Source: DATFEN01 sp035691285 (GTDB lineage: Bacteria > Acidobacteriota > Vicinamibacteria > Fen-336). From it: a stretch of DNA of 20,759 nucleotides. Positions 1 through 6,440 of this stretch are shown here, piece by piece (positions within the stretch are counted from its first letter, which is position 1; each line of letters begins with the position of its first letter). The notes beneath the pieces were generated by a model. That model ran no database searches. It saw nothing but the letters and a program-made list of their open reading frames with translations, and was not told the DNA's origin. The DNA lies in contig DASSJI010000200.1 in NCBI GenBank assembly GCA_035691285.1, forward strand, positions 1-20,759. Direction: 5' to 3'. The position numbers and the translations under genes were made by a program.

Positions 1-1667
1 GAGCCGGGGATCCTCTCCGCCTCCTTGATCTGGGCCACGCGCAGCTCCACTTTGGCGAAGTCGGCGATGTCGATCTTGTCGCTCGGTGCGGGAGCGGCCG
101 CGGGCGGTGTGGGCGATTCGGACACGATGGTCTCCTTCTTCTTCTCCAGGCGCGGGAAGAGCGGTTCGATCCGGCCGATGGGACGGCCGGCCTCGAGCCT
201 TCCCCACTCGAGGTCTCCGGGCCCGAGGCTCGTGGCCTCGAGGCCGAGCATGGCGAGCACGCGGGCGGCGGCCCGCGGCATCACCGGCGACACGAGCACG
301 GCGACGAGCCGCACTTCCTCGAGCAGGTCGTAGAGGAAGGTCTCCAGCTCGGCCTTTCGGCCGGGCTCCTTCGCCACGGCCCAGGGCGCGAAGCTGACGA
401 TCGACTGGTTCGCCGCTCCCACGCGCGCCATGGCCTCGGTCAGCGCGCCGCTGAAATCCAGCTTCTCGTAGCGCGCCAGGATCGACGCCGACTGGGTGCG
501 CTGCCTCGGGGCCGGAGCGCCCTGCGGCACCTTGCCGCCGCAGTACTTCTCGACCATGGTGAGGGCGCGCGAGACCAGGTTGCCGAGGTCGTTCGCGAGG
601 TCGGCGTTGAAGCGCGTGAGGAACGCCTCGTCGGTGAAGTCCCAGTCCTGGCCGTAGACGCCCTCGCGCAGCAGGAAGTAGCGCACGGCATCGGATCCGT
701 ACTGGTCGAGCAGCGCCTGGGGATCGATCACGTTGCCGGTGGTCTTGCTGAGCCTCCGGCCGTTCTTCGTGATGTGGCCCTGCACGAACTCGCGGTTCGG
801 CGGCAGCACGCCGGCGGCGTGGAGGATCGCCGGCCAGTAGAGGCAGTGGAAGCGGATGATGTCCTTGCCGATCAGGTGCAGGCGCTCGCCCCCCCCGCCC
901 TGCCAGTAGCGGGCGAAGCGCGGGTCGTCGTCTCCGAAGCCGAGGGCGGTGATGTAGTTCGACAGCGCGTCTACCCAGACGTAGAGCACGTGGTCGGGCT
1001 GCTCGGGCACCGGGATGCCCCACCGCACGCGCGCCCGGCTGACGCTGAAGTCCTTGAGCCCCTGTTCGATCACCGACAGGCACTCGTTGCGCCGCACCGC
1101 CGGATCGATGCGCAGGTGACCCGACTGGATCTGGTCGCGCAGCCAGCCCTCGTAGGCCGACAGGCGGAAGAAGAAGTTCTCCTCCTCGGTCCATTCGCAC
1201 GGCCGCTCGTGGTCGGGGCAGAAGTTGTCGGGCTGGACGAGCTCGTCCTCGTCCTTGAAGCCTTCACAGCGCGGGCAGTACCAGCCGGCGTAGCGCCCCC
1301 GGTAGACGGCGTCCCGCCCGTCGGGCGTCCTCGCCTTCGCGAGCTGCGACCAGAGCCGGAGCACGCCGCGCCGGTGCACCTCCTCGGTGGTGCGGATGAA
1401 GCGGTCGTAGCGGATGTCCAGTCGCTCCCAGAGGGCCTGGAACACCGCCGCGATGCGGTCGCAGTGCTCCTGCTCCGAGATGCCCTTCTCCCGCGCGATG
1501 CGCTCGATGTTCTGGCCGTGCTCGTCGGTGCCGGTCAGGAAGAAGACGTCGTGCCCCTGGAGGCGTCGCGCCCGCGTGAGCGCGTCCGCGGCGATGGTCG
1601 TGTAGGCGTGGCCCACGTGGGGCACGTCGTTGACGTAGTAGATCGGCGTCGTCAGGAAGTAGCGCAA
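1..1667 (-). CDS. metG: Methionyl-tRNA synthetase, 3' end outside window
   Basis: Class I aminoacyl-tRNA synthetase that charges tRNA-Met in the cytoplasm. The N-terminus reads MRYFLTTPIYYVNDVPHVGH, which contains the HIGH-type ATP motif (HVGH). A zinc knuckle of the single-site type follows (CPRC, then CPDHERPC), then the domain that reads GKDIIRFHCLYWPAI. The KMSKS loop is present in the variant form RLSKT, followed by TGNVIDP. After the anticodon-binding helical domain the frame enters a C-terminal EMAP/Trbp111-like tRNA-binding domain (KVELRVAQIKEAERIPG), and the window ends inside it. I chose TTG at 1667-1665 because the protein aligns from there and GAGGAG lies 4 nt upstream, overlapping the larC stop. 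The gene is third in a cobB-larC-metG run. A run of eight C around 889-896 is in frame and encodes a Gly stretch. Family assignment is certain. Confidence 0.97.
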   Translation of the reverse strand, partial: MRYFLTTPIYYVNDVPHVGHAYTTIAADALTRARRLQGHDVFFLTGTDEHGQNIERIAREKGISEQEHCDRIAAVFQALWERLDIRYDRFIRTTEEVHRRGVLRLWSQLAKARTPDGRDAVYRGRYAGWYCPRCEGFKDEDELVQPDNFCPDHERPCEWTEEENFFFRLSAYEGWLRDQIQSGHLRIDPAVRRNECLSVIEQGLKDFSVSRARVRWGIPVPEQPDHVLYVWVDALSNYITALGFGDDDPRFARYWQGGGGERLHLIGKDIIRFHCLYWPAILHAAGVLPPNREFVQGHITKNGRRLSKTTGNVIDPQALLDQYGSDAVRYFLLREGVYGQDWDFTDEAFLTRFNADLANDLGNLVSRALTMVEKYCGGKVPQGAPAPRQRTQSASILARYEKLDFSGALTEAMARVGAANQSIVSFAPWAVAKEPGRKAELETFLYDLLEEVRLVAVLVSPVMPRAAARVLAMLGLEATSLGPGDLEWGRLEAGRPIGRIEPLFPRLEKKKETIVSESPTPPAAAPAPSDKIDIADFAKVELRVAQIKEAERIPG

Positions 1668-1671
1668 GCGT

Positions 1672-1677
1672 CTCCTC
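1672..1677 (-). promoter_or_regulatory. Ribosome binding site of metG
   Basis: On the minus strand GAGGAG stands 4 nt before a TTG codon and overlaps the larC stop codon. It is the reason for choosing the TTG start, and it suggests that metG is translated from the same mRNA as larC. Confidence 0.6.
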
Positions 1678-2848
1678 AGCGGCGCGAGCGGAAGGCGGCG
1701 ACGGCCGCGGCCCAGGCCTCCTTCACCGGAACCCCGTGGACCTCCGCGGCCCGCGCGCAATCCTCGAACTCGGGCTGCGCGCTCACGACCCGACCCCCGC
1801 GGCGGCCCAACTTCACGCCGATCGGGCCGTAGGCGGTCTCCACCTGGACCACCTCGCGCTCCAGGACCGTGCGCTCCCACTCCTGGCGCCTCACGCCGAG
1901 CGTCGTCGTCTCGGCGAAGAGCAGCTCCTCGACGGCCTCGCGGCGCGAGTGCGGAAGGAGGGCCGTCATCAGGACGCCCGGGCGGCCCTTCTTCATGTGT
2001 ACCGGGGTCAGGTAGGCATCGAGAGCCCCTCTCTCGATGAGCCGGTCGAGCAGCGGGCCGAAGAGCTGCGGCGACATGTCGTCGATCTCGGCCTCGAGCA
2101 CGAGCACGCGGTCCGAGCCCTCCTCGCCCTGTTCGCCGACCAGGAGCCGCATGACGTTCGGCCGGTCGCCGGTCTCGCGCGAGCCCGCTCCGTGGCCGAC
2201 GTGGTCCAGCCTCAGGAGCGGCAGCGGCCCGTACGAGGTCGCGTAGCCGGTGACGAGCAGCGCTCCGGTCGGCGTGAGCAGCTCGCCCTCCCCGGCCCCG
2301 TACACGGGCGCGCCCTTCACGAGGCGCGCGGTCGCGGGCGGCGGCACCGGGAACGTGCCATGGGACATCGTGACCGTGCCCGACCCGACGTTGAGCGGCG
2401 AGGCCACGAAGCGGTCGGCCTTGAGCCAGGCGAGCCCGACCACGGCCCCGACGACGTCGACGATCGAGTCGACGGCGCCGACCTCGTGGAAGTGCACCTC
2501 TTCGGGGCCCGTGCCGTGGACGGCGGCCTCGGCCTCGGCCAGGCGCCGGAAGAGCGACGAGGCGCGCTCCTTGACGTCGTCTGCGAGGGTGGAGCCCGCC
2601 AGGAGCGCCTGGATGTCGCTCAGTCGCCGATGCTGGTGGCCGCGCGGGTGCTCGACCACGACGTCCACCTTCGTGGCGTGCAGCCCGGCCCGGTGCACCC
2701 GCCGCGAGTCCAAGCGAAAGCCCAGGGCGCCCAGCCTGGCCAGCTCCGCCCGCAGCGCGTCGAGGGGCAGGCCCATGTCGACGAGGGCGCCGAGGATCAT
2801 GTCCCCCGACGCCCCGGAGGCGCAGTCGAAGTAGACCAGCCGGCTCAC
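1676..2848 (-). CDS. larC: LarC, nickel-pincer cofactor nickel insertion protein
   Basis: LarC (formerly DUF111) inserts nickel into pyridinium-3,5-bisthiocarboxylic acid mononucleotide, the last step in making the nickel-pincer nucleotide cofactor of lactate racemase and related LarA epimerases. This 390-residue protein shows the family hallmarks: an N-terminal FDCASGASGDMILGA, a His-rich stretch (EHPRGHQH, about 66-73), VHFHEVGAVDSIVD (about 118-131), PLNVGSGTV near 151 and GELLTPTGALL near 188, then a complete C-terminal domain with HMKKGRPGVLMTAL. It is one continuous frame, unlike the programmed-frameshift arrangement described in Lactobacillus. The start is GTG at 2848, overlapping the sirtuin stop as GTGA, so translational coupling is likely. 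No larB, larE or larA lies in the window; these would have to be elsewhere, or the protein may serve another LarA homologue. Confidence 0.93.
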   Translation of the reverse strand: MSRLVYFDCASGASGDMILGALVDMGLPLDALRAELARLGALGFRLDSRRVHRAGLHATKVDVVVEHPRGHQHRRLSDIQALLAGSTLADDVKERASSLFRRLAEAEAAVHGTGPEEVHFHEVGAVDSIVDVVGAVVGLAWLKADRFVASPLNVGSGTVTMSHGTFPVPPPATARLVKGAPVYGAGEGELLTPTGALLVTGYATSYGPLPLLRLDHVGHGAGSRETGDRPNVMRLLVGEQGEEGSDRVLVLEAEIDDMSPQLFGPLLDRLIERGALDAYLTPVHMKKGRPGVLMTALLPHSRREAVEELLFAETTTLGVRRQEWERTVLEREVVQVETAYGPIGVKLGRRGGRVVSAQPEFEDCARAAEVHGVPVKEAWAAAVAAFRSRR

Positions 2849-3591
2849 GCCGCACCCACGAGCGCCGGGACGACCGAGGCCGCCGCGCCGCGGAACGACG
2901 CGTGCGCCAGGGGTGTCAGGGGCGTCTCATCGGGGTTCACCTCTATCACGAAGGCGCCCCGGGCGCGGGCCGAAGGCGCGATTGCCGCGGCCGGGTAGAC
3001 GACCGACGAGGTGCCGACGACCAGCACGACGTCCGCCGTCTCCCCGGCGTCGAAGGCGGCCCTGAGCGCGTCCTCCGGAAGCGTCTCGCCGAACCAGACC
3101 ACGGCCGGCCGCTGGACCCCTCCGCAGGCGCAGCGCGGCGGCAGCTCGGGCAGCGGCACCCGGCGGTCCTCGGCCTCGAGGCCGCATGCCGTGCAACGGA
3201 CACGCCACAGGCTGCCGTGAAGCTCGACGAGCCGGCGGCTTCCGGCCGTGGCGTGCAGGCCGTCCACGTTCTGCGTCGCGAGCAGGAAGCCCGGCCGTCG
3301 CGCCTCGAGCTGCGCGATCGCGTCGTGAGCGGCGTTCGGCCGGAGCGGCGCGATCACTCCCCGCCGCCAGGCATACCACTCCCAGACGAGGACGGGGTCG
3401 CGAGCGAAGGCCTCGGGCGTGGCCAGCTCCTCGGGCCGCCGCTGCCGCCACAGCCCCTCAGGCCCTCGGAACGTGGGCACGCCGCTCTCCGCAGACACGC
3501 CGGCGCCCGTCAGGACGAAAACGCGCTCGGCGGCCCCGAGCCGCCGCGCCGCCTCCTGTGCCTCCGCGCCGCCCGGCGCCTGAATCGGCAT
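2845..3591 (-). CDS. cobB: NAD-dependent protein deacylase, class III sirtuin
   Basis: Cytoplasmic sirtuin that removes acyl groups from lysines using NAD. All core elements are visible in its 248 residues: the NAD loop GAGVSAESG (29-37), TQNVDGLH (106-113), catalytic His125 in ELHGS, a structural zinc site from Cys133/Cys136 and Cys154/Cys156, and VGTSSVVYPA near 192-201. Tyr73 and Arg76 in the segment WEWYAWRR match the Y-x-x-R pair that marks class III (SIRT5/CobB type) enzymes, so malonyl- or succinyl-lysine removal is a reasonable inference alongside deacetylation. It is the promoter-proximal gene of the leftward cobB-larC-metG set and diverges from the CPBP protease gene. The ATG at 3591 has no clear Shine-Dalgarno sequence. 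Confidence 0.95.
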   Translation of the reverse strand: MPIQAPGGAEAQEAARRLGAAERVFVLTGAGVSAESGVPTFRGPEGLWRQRRPEELATPEAFARDPVLVWEWYAWRRGVIAPLRPNAAHDAIAQLEARRPGFLLATQNVDGLHATAGSRRLVELHGSLWRVRCTACGLEAEDRRVPLPELPPRCACGGVQRPAVVWFGETLPEDALRAAFDAGETADVVLVVGTSSVVYPAAAIAPSARARGAFVIEVNPDETPLTPLAHASFRGAAASVVPALVGAA

Positions 3592-3641
3592 GACCGCAAA
3601 GAGGTTAGCTTATGCGACGCGCCGCCTATAATGCCAGCCCC
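3592..3641. promoter_or_regulatory. Divergent promoter region, cobB and CPBP gene
   Basis: A 50-base gap between two divergent genes. On the plus strand a perfect TATAAT lies at 3627-3632, and the preferred GTG start of the CPBP gene is at 3642, so the transcript would begin at or next to the start codon. No good -35 element is visible; TTAGCT at 3605-3610 is the nearest approximation. On the minus strand a TANNNT element, TAAGCT, about 15 nt before the cobB ATG is a weak candidate. Confidence 0.55.
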
Positions 3642-4460
3642 GTGAGCTCCAGGACGCGAACGGCGCTTCCCGCCCCCCTCGCGCCAGTCCTCGTCTTGAC
3701 CGGGTGGATCCTCATGGTGCTCGGGGGGCTGGTCGCCGCTCGCCTCGGGCTCCGCGCGATGCTCGTGGTCTCGGAGCTGCTGCTGGTCCTGCCAGCGCTC
3801 GCGGCCTTCCTCGTCTTCGGCGTCAGCCTGCGCGACGGCGTCGGCCTGCGACCGATCACCTCCCGCGTCTTCCTCGTGTCCATGGCCCTCGGCGCCACCC
3901 TCTGGGCGCTGAGCCTGGGACTGTTCGAGCTCCAGTACGCCGTCTGGAAGCCGCCGCCGGGCTACCTCGAGGCCTTTCGCCGCCTCCACGACCTGCTGCG
4001 CCCGACCGGACCCCTGGACGCCCTCGTTTCGGTCGTCGCGATCGCGATCGCGCCGGCGGCGTGCGAGGAGGTGCTGTTCCGCGGCGCCGTGCTTCCGGCC
4101 CTCGTCCGGCTCGGCGCTCCGGCAGCCGCGGTCCTCTCGTCGCTCCTCTTCGGCGTGATCCATCTCGACTCGGCCGGCGGGAGCCTGTCGCTCTACCGCG
4201 TGCCGTTCGCGGTCGCTGTCGGCCTCGGTCTCGCCGCCATCCGGCTGCGCACGGGCGTCCTCGCGCCCGCCATCGTCGCCCACGCCACGCTCAACACCAT
4301 CACCTTCACGGCCGTGCCGTTCGCGGCCGCGTCCGAGGGCGCGCTGCCCGACCCGCGGCCCCTTCTCGGAGGGACGCTCCTGCTTGCGGGCCTGCTCGGC
4401 TCCGCCCTCTTCTACATGCTGCTCCGCGATCCGTTGACGCCGCGACGCGCGGGCCCATAG
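3642..4460 (+). CDS. CPBP family intramembrane glutamic endopeptidase
   Basis: Multi-pass inner-membrane protease of the CPBP (Abi/Rce1) family. The conserved motifs are present: EEVLFRG (142-148, with the paired Glu142/Glu143), FGVIH with His174, and HATLN (214-218) with His214 and Asn218. Hydrophobic helices fill most of the 272 residues. Bacterial members are implicated in processing membrane or prenylated substrates and in bacteriocin immunity; the substrate here is unknown. I prefer the GTG at 3642 because a perfect TATAAT at 3627-3632 would place the transcription start there. The alternative ATG at 3612 would add ten residues upstream of that promoter. The stop codon TAG at 4458-4460 is the first half of the -10 element of the next gene. 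Confidence 0.88.
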   Translation: MSSRTRTALPAPLAPVLVLTGWILMVLGGLVAARLGLRAMLVVSELLLVLPALAAFLVFGVSLRDGVGLRPITSRVFLVSMALGATLWALSLGLFELQYAVWKPPPGYLEAFRRLHDLLRPTGPLDALVSVVAIAIAPAACEEVLFRGAVLPALVRLGAPAAAVLSSLLFGVIHLDSAGGSLSLYRVPFAVAVGLGLAAIRLRTGVLAPAIVAHATLNTITFTAVPFAAASEGALPDPRPLLGGTLLLAGLLGSALFYMLLRDPLTPRRAGP

Positions 4461-4463
4461 ACT
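4458..4463 (+). promoter_or_regulatory. Putative -10 element (TAGACT) of the protease gene
   Basis: TAGACT starts on the stop codon of the CPBP gene and ends 7 nt before the ATG of the subtilisin-like gene at 4471. That spacing puts the predicted transcription start at the A of ATG. The same hexamer occurs upstream of phoH and the carbonic anhydrase gene. No -35 box is obvious and no Shine-Dalgarno sequence precedes the ATG. Confidence 0.45.
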
Positions 4464-4470
4464 CTCGCCC

Positions 4471-5790
4471 ATGAAGCGACTGCTGCTCCTCCTGGCCGTC
4501 GCGGCATGGATCCTCCCGACCGTGGTCTCCGTGCGGGCCTCCTCGGTGTTCCGCACGGCAACCCGCGACCGGAGGCCGATGCCGGCGTACTGGCCGGGGC
4601 AGGCGATCGTCAAGTTCCAGACGGCCACGAGCCAGGGCGTGACCGAGCGCGCGATCAGCGAGGCCGGTGGCCTGCGCGCGCGGCGGAGCCCGTACGGCGG
4701 CCACTACGTCGTGGACCTCGCTCCGGACGTCACGGTGGACTCGGCCCTGTCGCACTTCCGCAGCCTGCGCGAGGTCGAGTACGCGGAGCCGAACGGCGTC
4801 GTGCGAAAGGCCCTGCGGCCGAACGACCGCTTCTTCGAGTTCCAGTGGCACATGCGGCAGGTCGGCGCCGAGCGGACGTGGGACATCCAGCGCGGCCGCG
4901 CCGACGTCGCCGTGGCCGTCATCGACACCGGGATCGCCTACGAGGACTTCGGGCCGTTCCGCCGCGCGCCCGACTGGGGCAATCGCTCGTTCCTGCAGGG
5001 CTTCGACTTCGTCAACGGCGACACCCACGCGAACGACGACGACGCCCACGGCACCCACGTCGCCTCGACCATCGGCGAGGCCACCGACAACGGCGTGGGC
5101 GTCACCGGTCTCGCCTTCGACTGCGCGCTGATGCCGGTCAAGGTGCTGGACGAGGAGGGCTTCGGCTCGTTCGCCGACGTCGCCGACGGCGTCGACTACG
5201 CGATCAACTTCACGCAGAACGGCGGGCGGCCCGTGAAGGTGATCAACCTGAGCCTCGGCGGCCCCTCGGCGAGCGAGACCCTGCGTCGGGCCCTCGACCG
5301 GGCCGAGGCGGCGGGCGTCGTGGTCGTGGCCGCGGCGGGAAACGACGGCGAGCGGCGCATCGACTATCCCGCCGCGTTCCCGAGCGTCATGGCGGTGGGC
5401 GCCCTGGACGCGCGGAAGCAGCGGGCGCCGTATTCCAACTTCGGGGCCGAGCTGGACGTGATGGCGCCGGGGGGCAACCTCGACCGCGACGACAACGGAG
5501 ACGGGGACGTCGACGGGGTGCTGCAGCAGACCTTCGATCCCGGCCTGGCGGACATCGGCATCTTCGACGACTTCGCCTTCTGGTACTTCGAGGGCACGAG
5601 CCAGGCGACGCCCCACGTCGCGGCCCTCGCGGCCCTGCTCGTGACCCAGGGCATCACGAACCCCGCCGCCGTGCGCGCGGCGATCGAGCAGACAGCCGAG
5701 GACCTGGGCACGGCAGGACGCGACGACGACTACGGCCACGGCTTGATCCGGCCCGAGCAGGCCCTCAAGGGCCTGGGGCTCAACCAGTGA
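4471..5790 (+). CDS. Secreted subtilisin-like serine protease (S8 family)
   Basis: Exported S8 peptidase of 439 residues. A signal peptide (about 1-23, cleavage probably after VRA) is followed by an I9/fervidolysin-like propeptide (about 40-112, ending EVEYAEPNG). The catalytic domain is complete: Asp152 in VAVIDTGI, His193 in HGTHVAS, oxyanion Asn291 in AAGND, and Ser377 in GTSQATPHVAA. An acidic insertion, DRDDNGDGDVDG (338-349), resembles an EF-hand-type calcium loop and sits between the oxyanion region and the catalytic serine. The gene follows the CPBP protease with a 10-nt gap and its stop overlaps the start of an outer-membrane barrel gene (GTGA), so the two are probably co-translated. 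Activity is likely periplasmic or extracellular; the substrate is unknown. Confidence 0.96.
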   Translation: MKRLLLLLAVAAWILPTVVSVRASSVFRTATRDRRPMPAYWPGQAIVKFQTATSQGVTERAISEAGGLRARRSPYGGHYVVDLAPDVTVDSALSHFRSLREVEYAEPNGVVRKALRPNDRFFEFQWHMRQVGAERTWDIQRGRADVAVAVIDTGIAYEDFGPFRRAPDWGNRSFLQGFDFVNGDTHANDDDAHGTHVASTIGEATDNGVGVTGLAFDCALMPVKVLDEEGFGSFADVADGVDYAINFTQNGGRPVKVINLSLGGPSASETLRRALDRAEAAGVVVVAAAGNDGERRIDYPAAFPSVMAVGALDARKQRAPYSNFGAELDVMAPGGNLDRDDNGDGDVDGVLQQTFDPGLADIGIFDDFAFWYFEGTSQATPHVAALAALLVTQGITNPAAVRAAIEQTAEDLGTAGRDDDYGHGLIRPEQALKGLGLNQ

Positions 5791-6422
5791 GCGCCCGGCG
5801 CGCCGTCCTGGCCCTGGCGGCCCTCGCCCTCCCGCGCGTTGCGGTCGCCGACGACTCGCGCTTCGCCATCGACGCCGCCGTCGGCTATCAGGACCTCACG
5901 TCCGCCAGCGACTCGGCCAAGGCCGTGTTCGACGGCTCCTCCGGCGGGCTGACCCTGGGCGGGGGCGCCCGCTTCGGCCTCGGGGACCACCTCTACGTCG
6001 GCGCTTTCGCGCGCTACTTCAGCAAGGACGGCGAGCGGGTGTTCGTCTCGTCCGGAGGCGGCGAGGTCTTCCGCCTGGGCCATCCGCTCTCGCTGCGCCT
6101 CGTTCCGGTCCACGCGACGGTCGGCTGGCGCTTCGGCGGGGGCTCGCTCCGGCCCTACGCAGGCGGCGGCGTCGGCTTCACGTCGTATCGCGAGGAGAGC
6201 ACGGTCGGCGGCGTGACCGAGTCCGCCAGCGACACGAAGTTCTCGGCCCACGTGCTCGGAGGCCTCGAGTTCGGTCGCGGCTCGCTGCGCGTCGCCGCCG
6301 AGGCGATGTGGACGACCGTGCCCGACTCGCTGGGCGTCGGCGGCGTGTCGGAGGTTTACGGCGAGAGCGACATCGGCGGGCTCTCGGTCGTGGGCAAGGT
6401 GGTGTTCGCCCTCGGGAACTAG
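5787..6422 (+). CDS. Small outer-membrane beta-barrel protein
   Basis: A 211-residue exported protein with a signal peptide (MSARRAVLALAALALPRVAVA, cleavage before DDSRF). The mature part alternates polar and hydrophobic residues with many Gly and aromatic residues (GGGARFGLGDHLYVGAFARYF, RPYAGGGVGFTSY, HVLGGLEFGRGSLRVAAEAMW), the pattern of an eight-stranded OmpA/OmpX-like barrel (outer-membrane beta-barrel superfamily, PF13505-type). The start is GTG at 5787, overlapping the protease stop by 4 nt; the signal peptide begins immediately, which supports this start. Co-translation with the protease suggests a shared role, perhaps anchoring or release at the outer membrane, but that is inference only. 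Confidence 0.82.
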   Translation: MSARRAVLALAALALPRVAVADDSRFAIDAAVGYQDLTSASDSAKAVFDGSSGGLTLGGGARFGLGDHLYVGAFARYFSKDGERVFVSSGGGEVFRLGHPLSLRLVPVHATVGWRFGGGSLRPYAGGGVGFTSYREESTVGGVTESASDTKFSAHVLGGLEFGRGSLRVAAEAMWTTVPDSLGVGGVSEVYGESDIGGLSVVGKVVFALGN

Positions 6423-6440
6423 CCCGGAGTCGCACCCGAT

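Noticed and set aside
889..896. Run of eight C in metG as a possible frameshift
   Set aside because: The conserved synthetase sequence continues in the same frame on both sides (WQGGGG then LHLIGKDIIRFH), so the run is a Gly-coding insertion, not a break.
3612..3641. ATG at 3612 as the start of the CPBP protease
   Set aside because: It lies upstream of the perfect TATAAT that fits the GTG at 3642 and adds ten residues without conserved character; kept as an alternative only.
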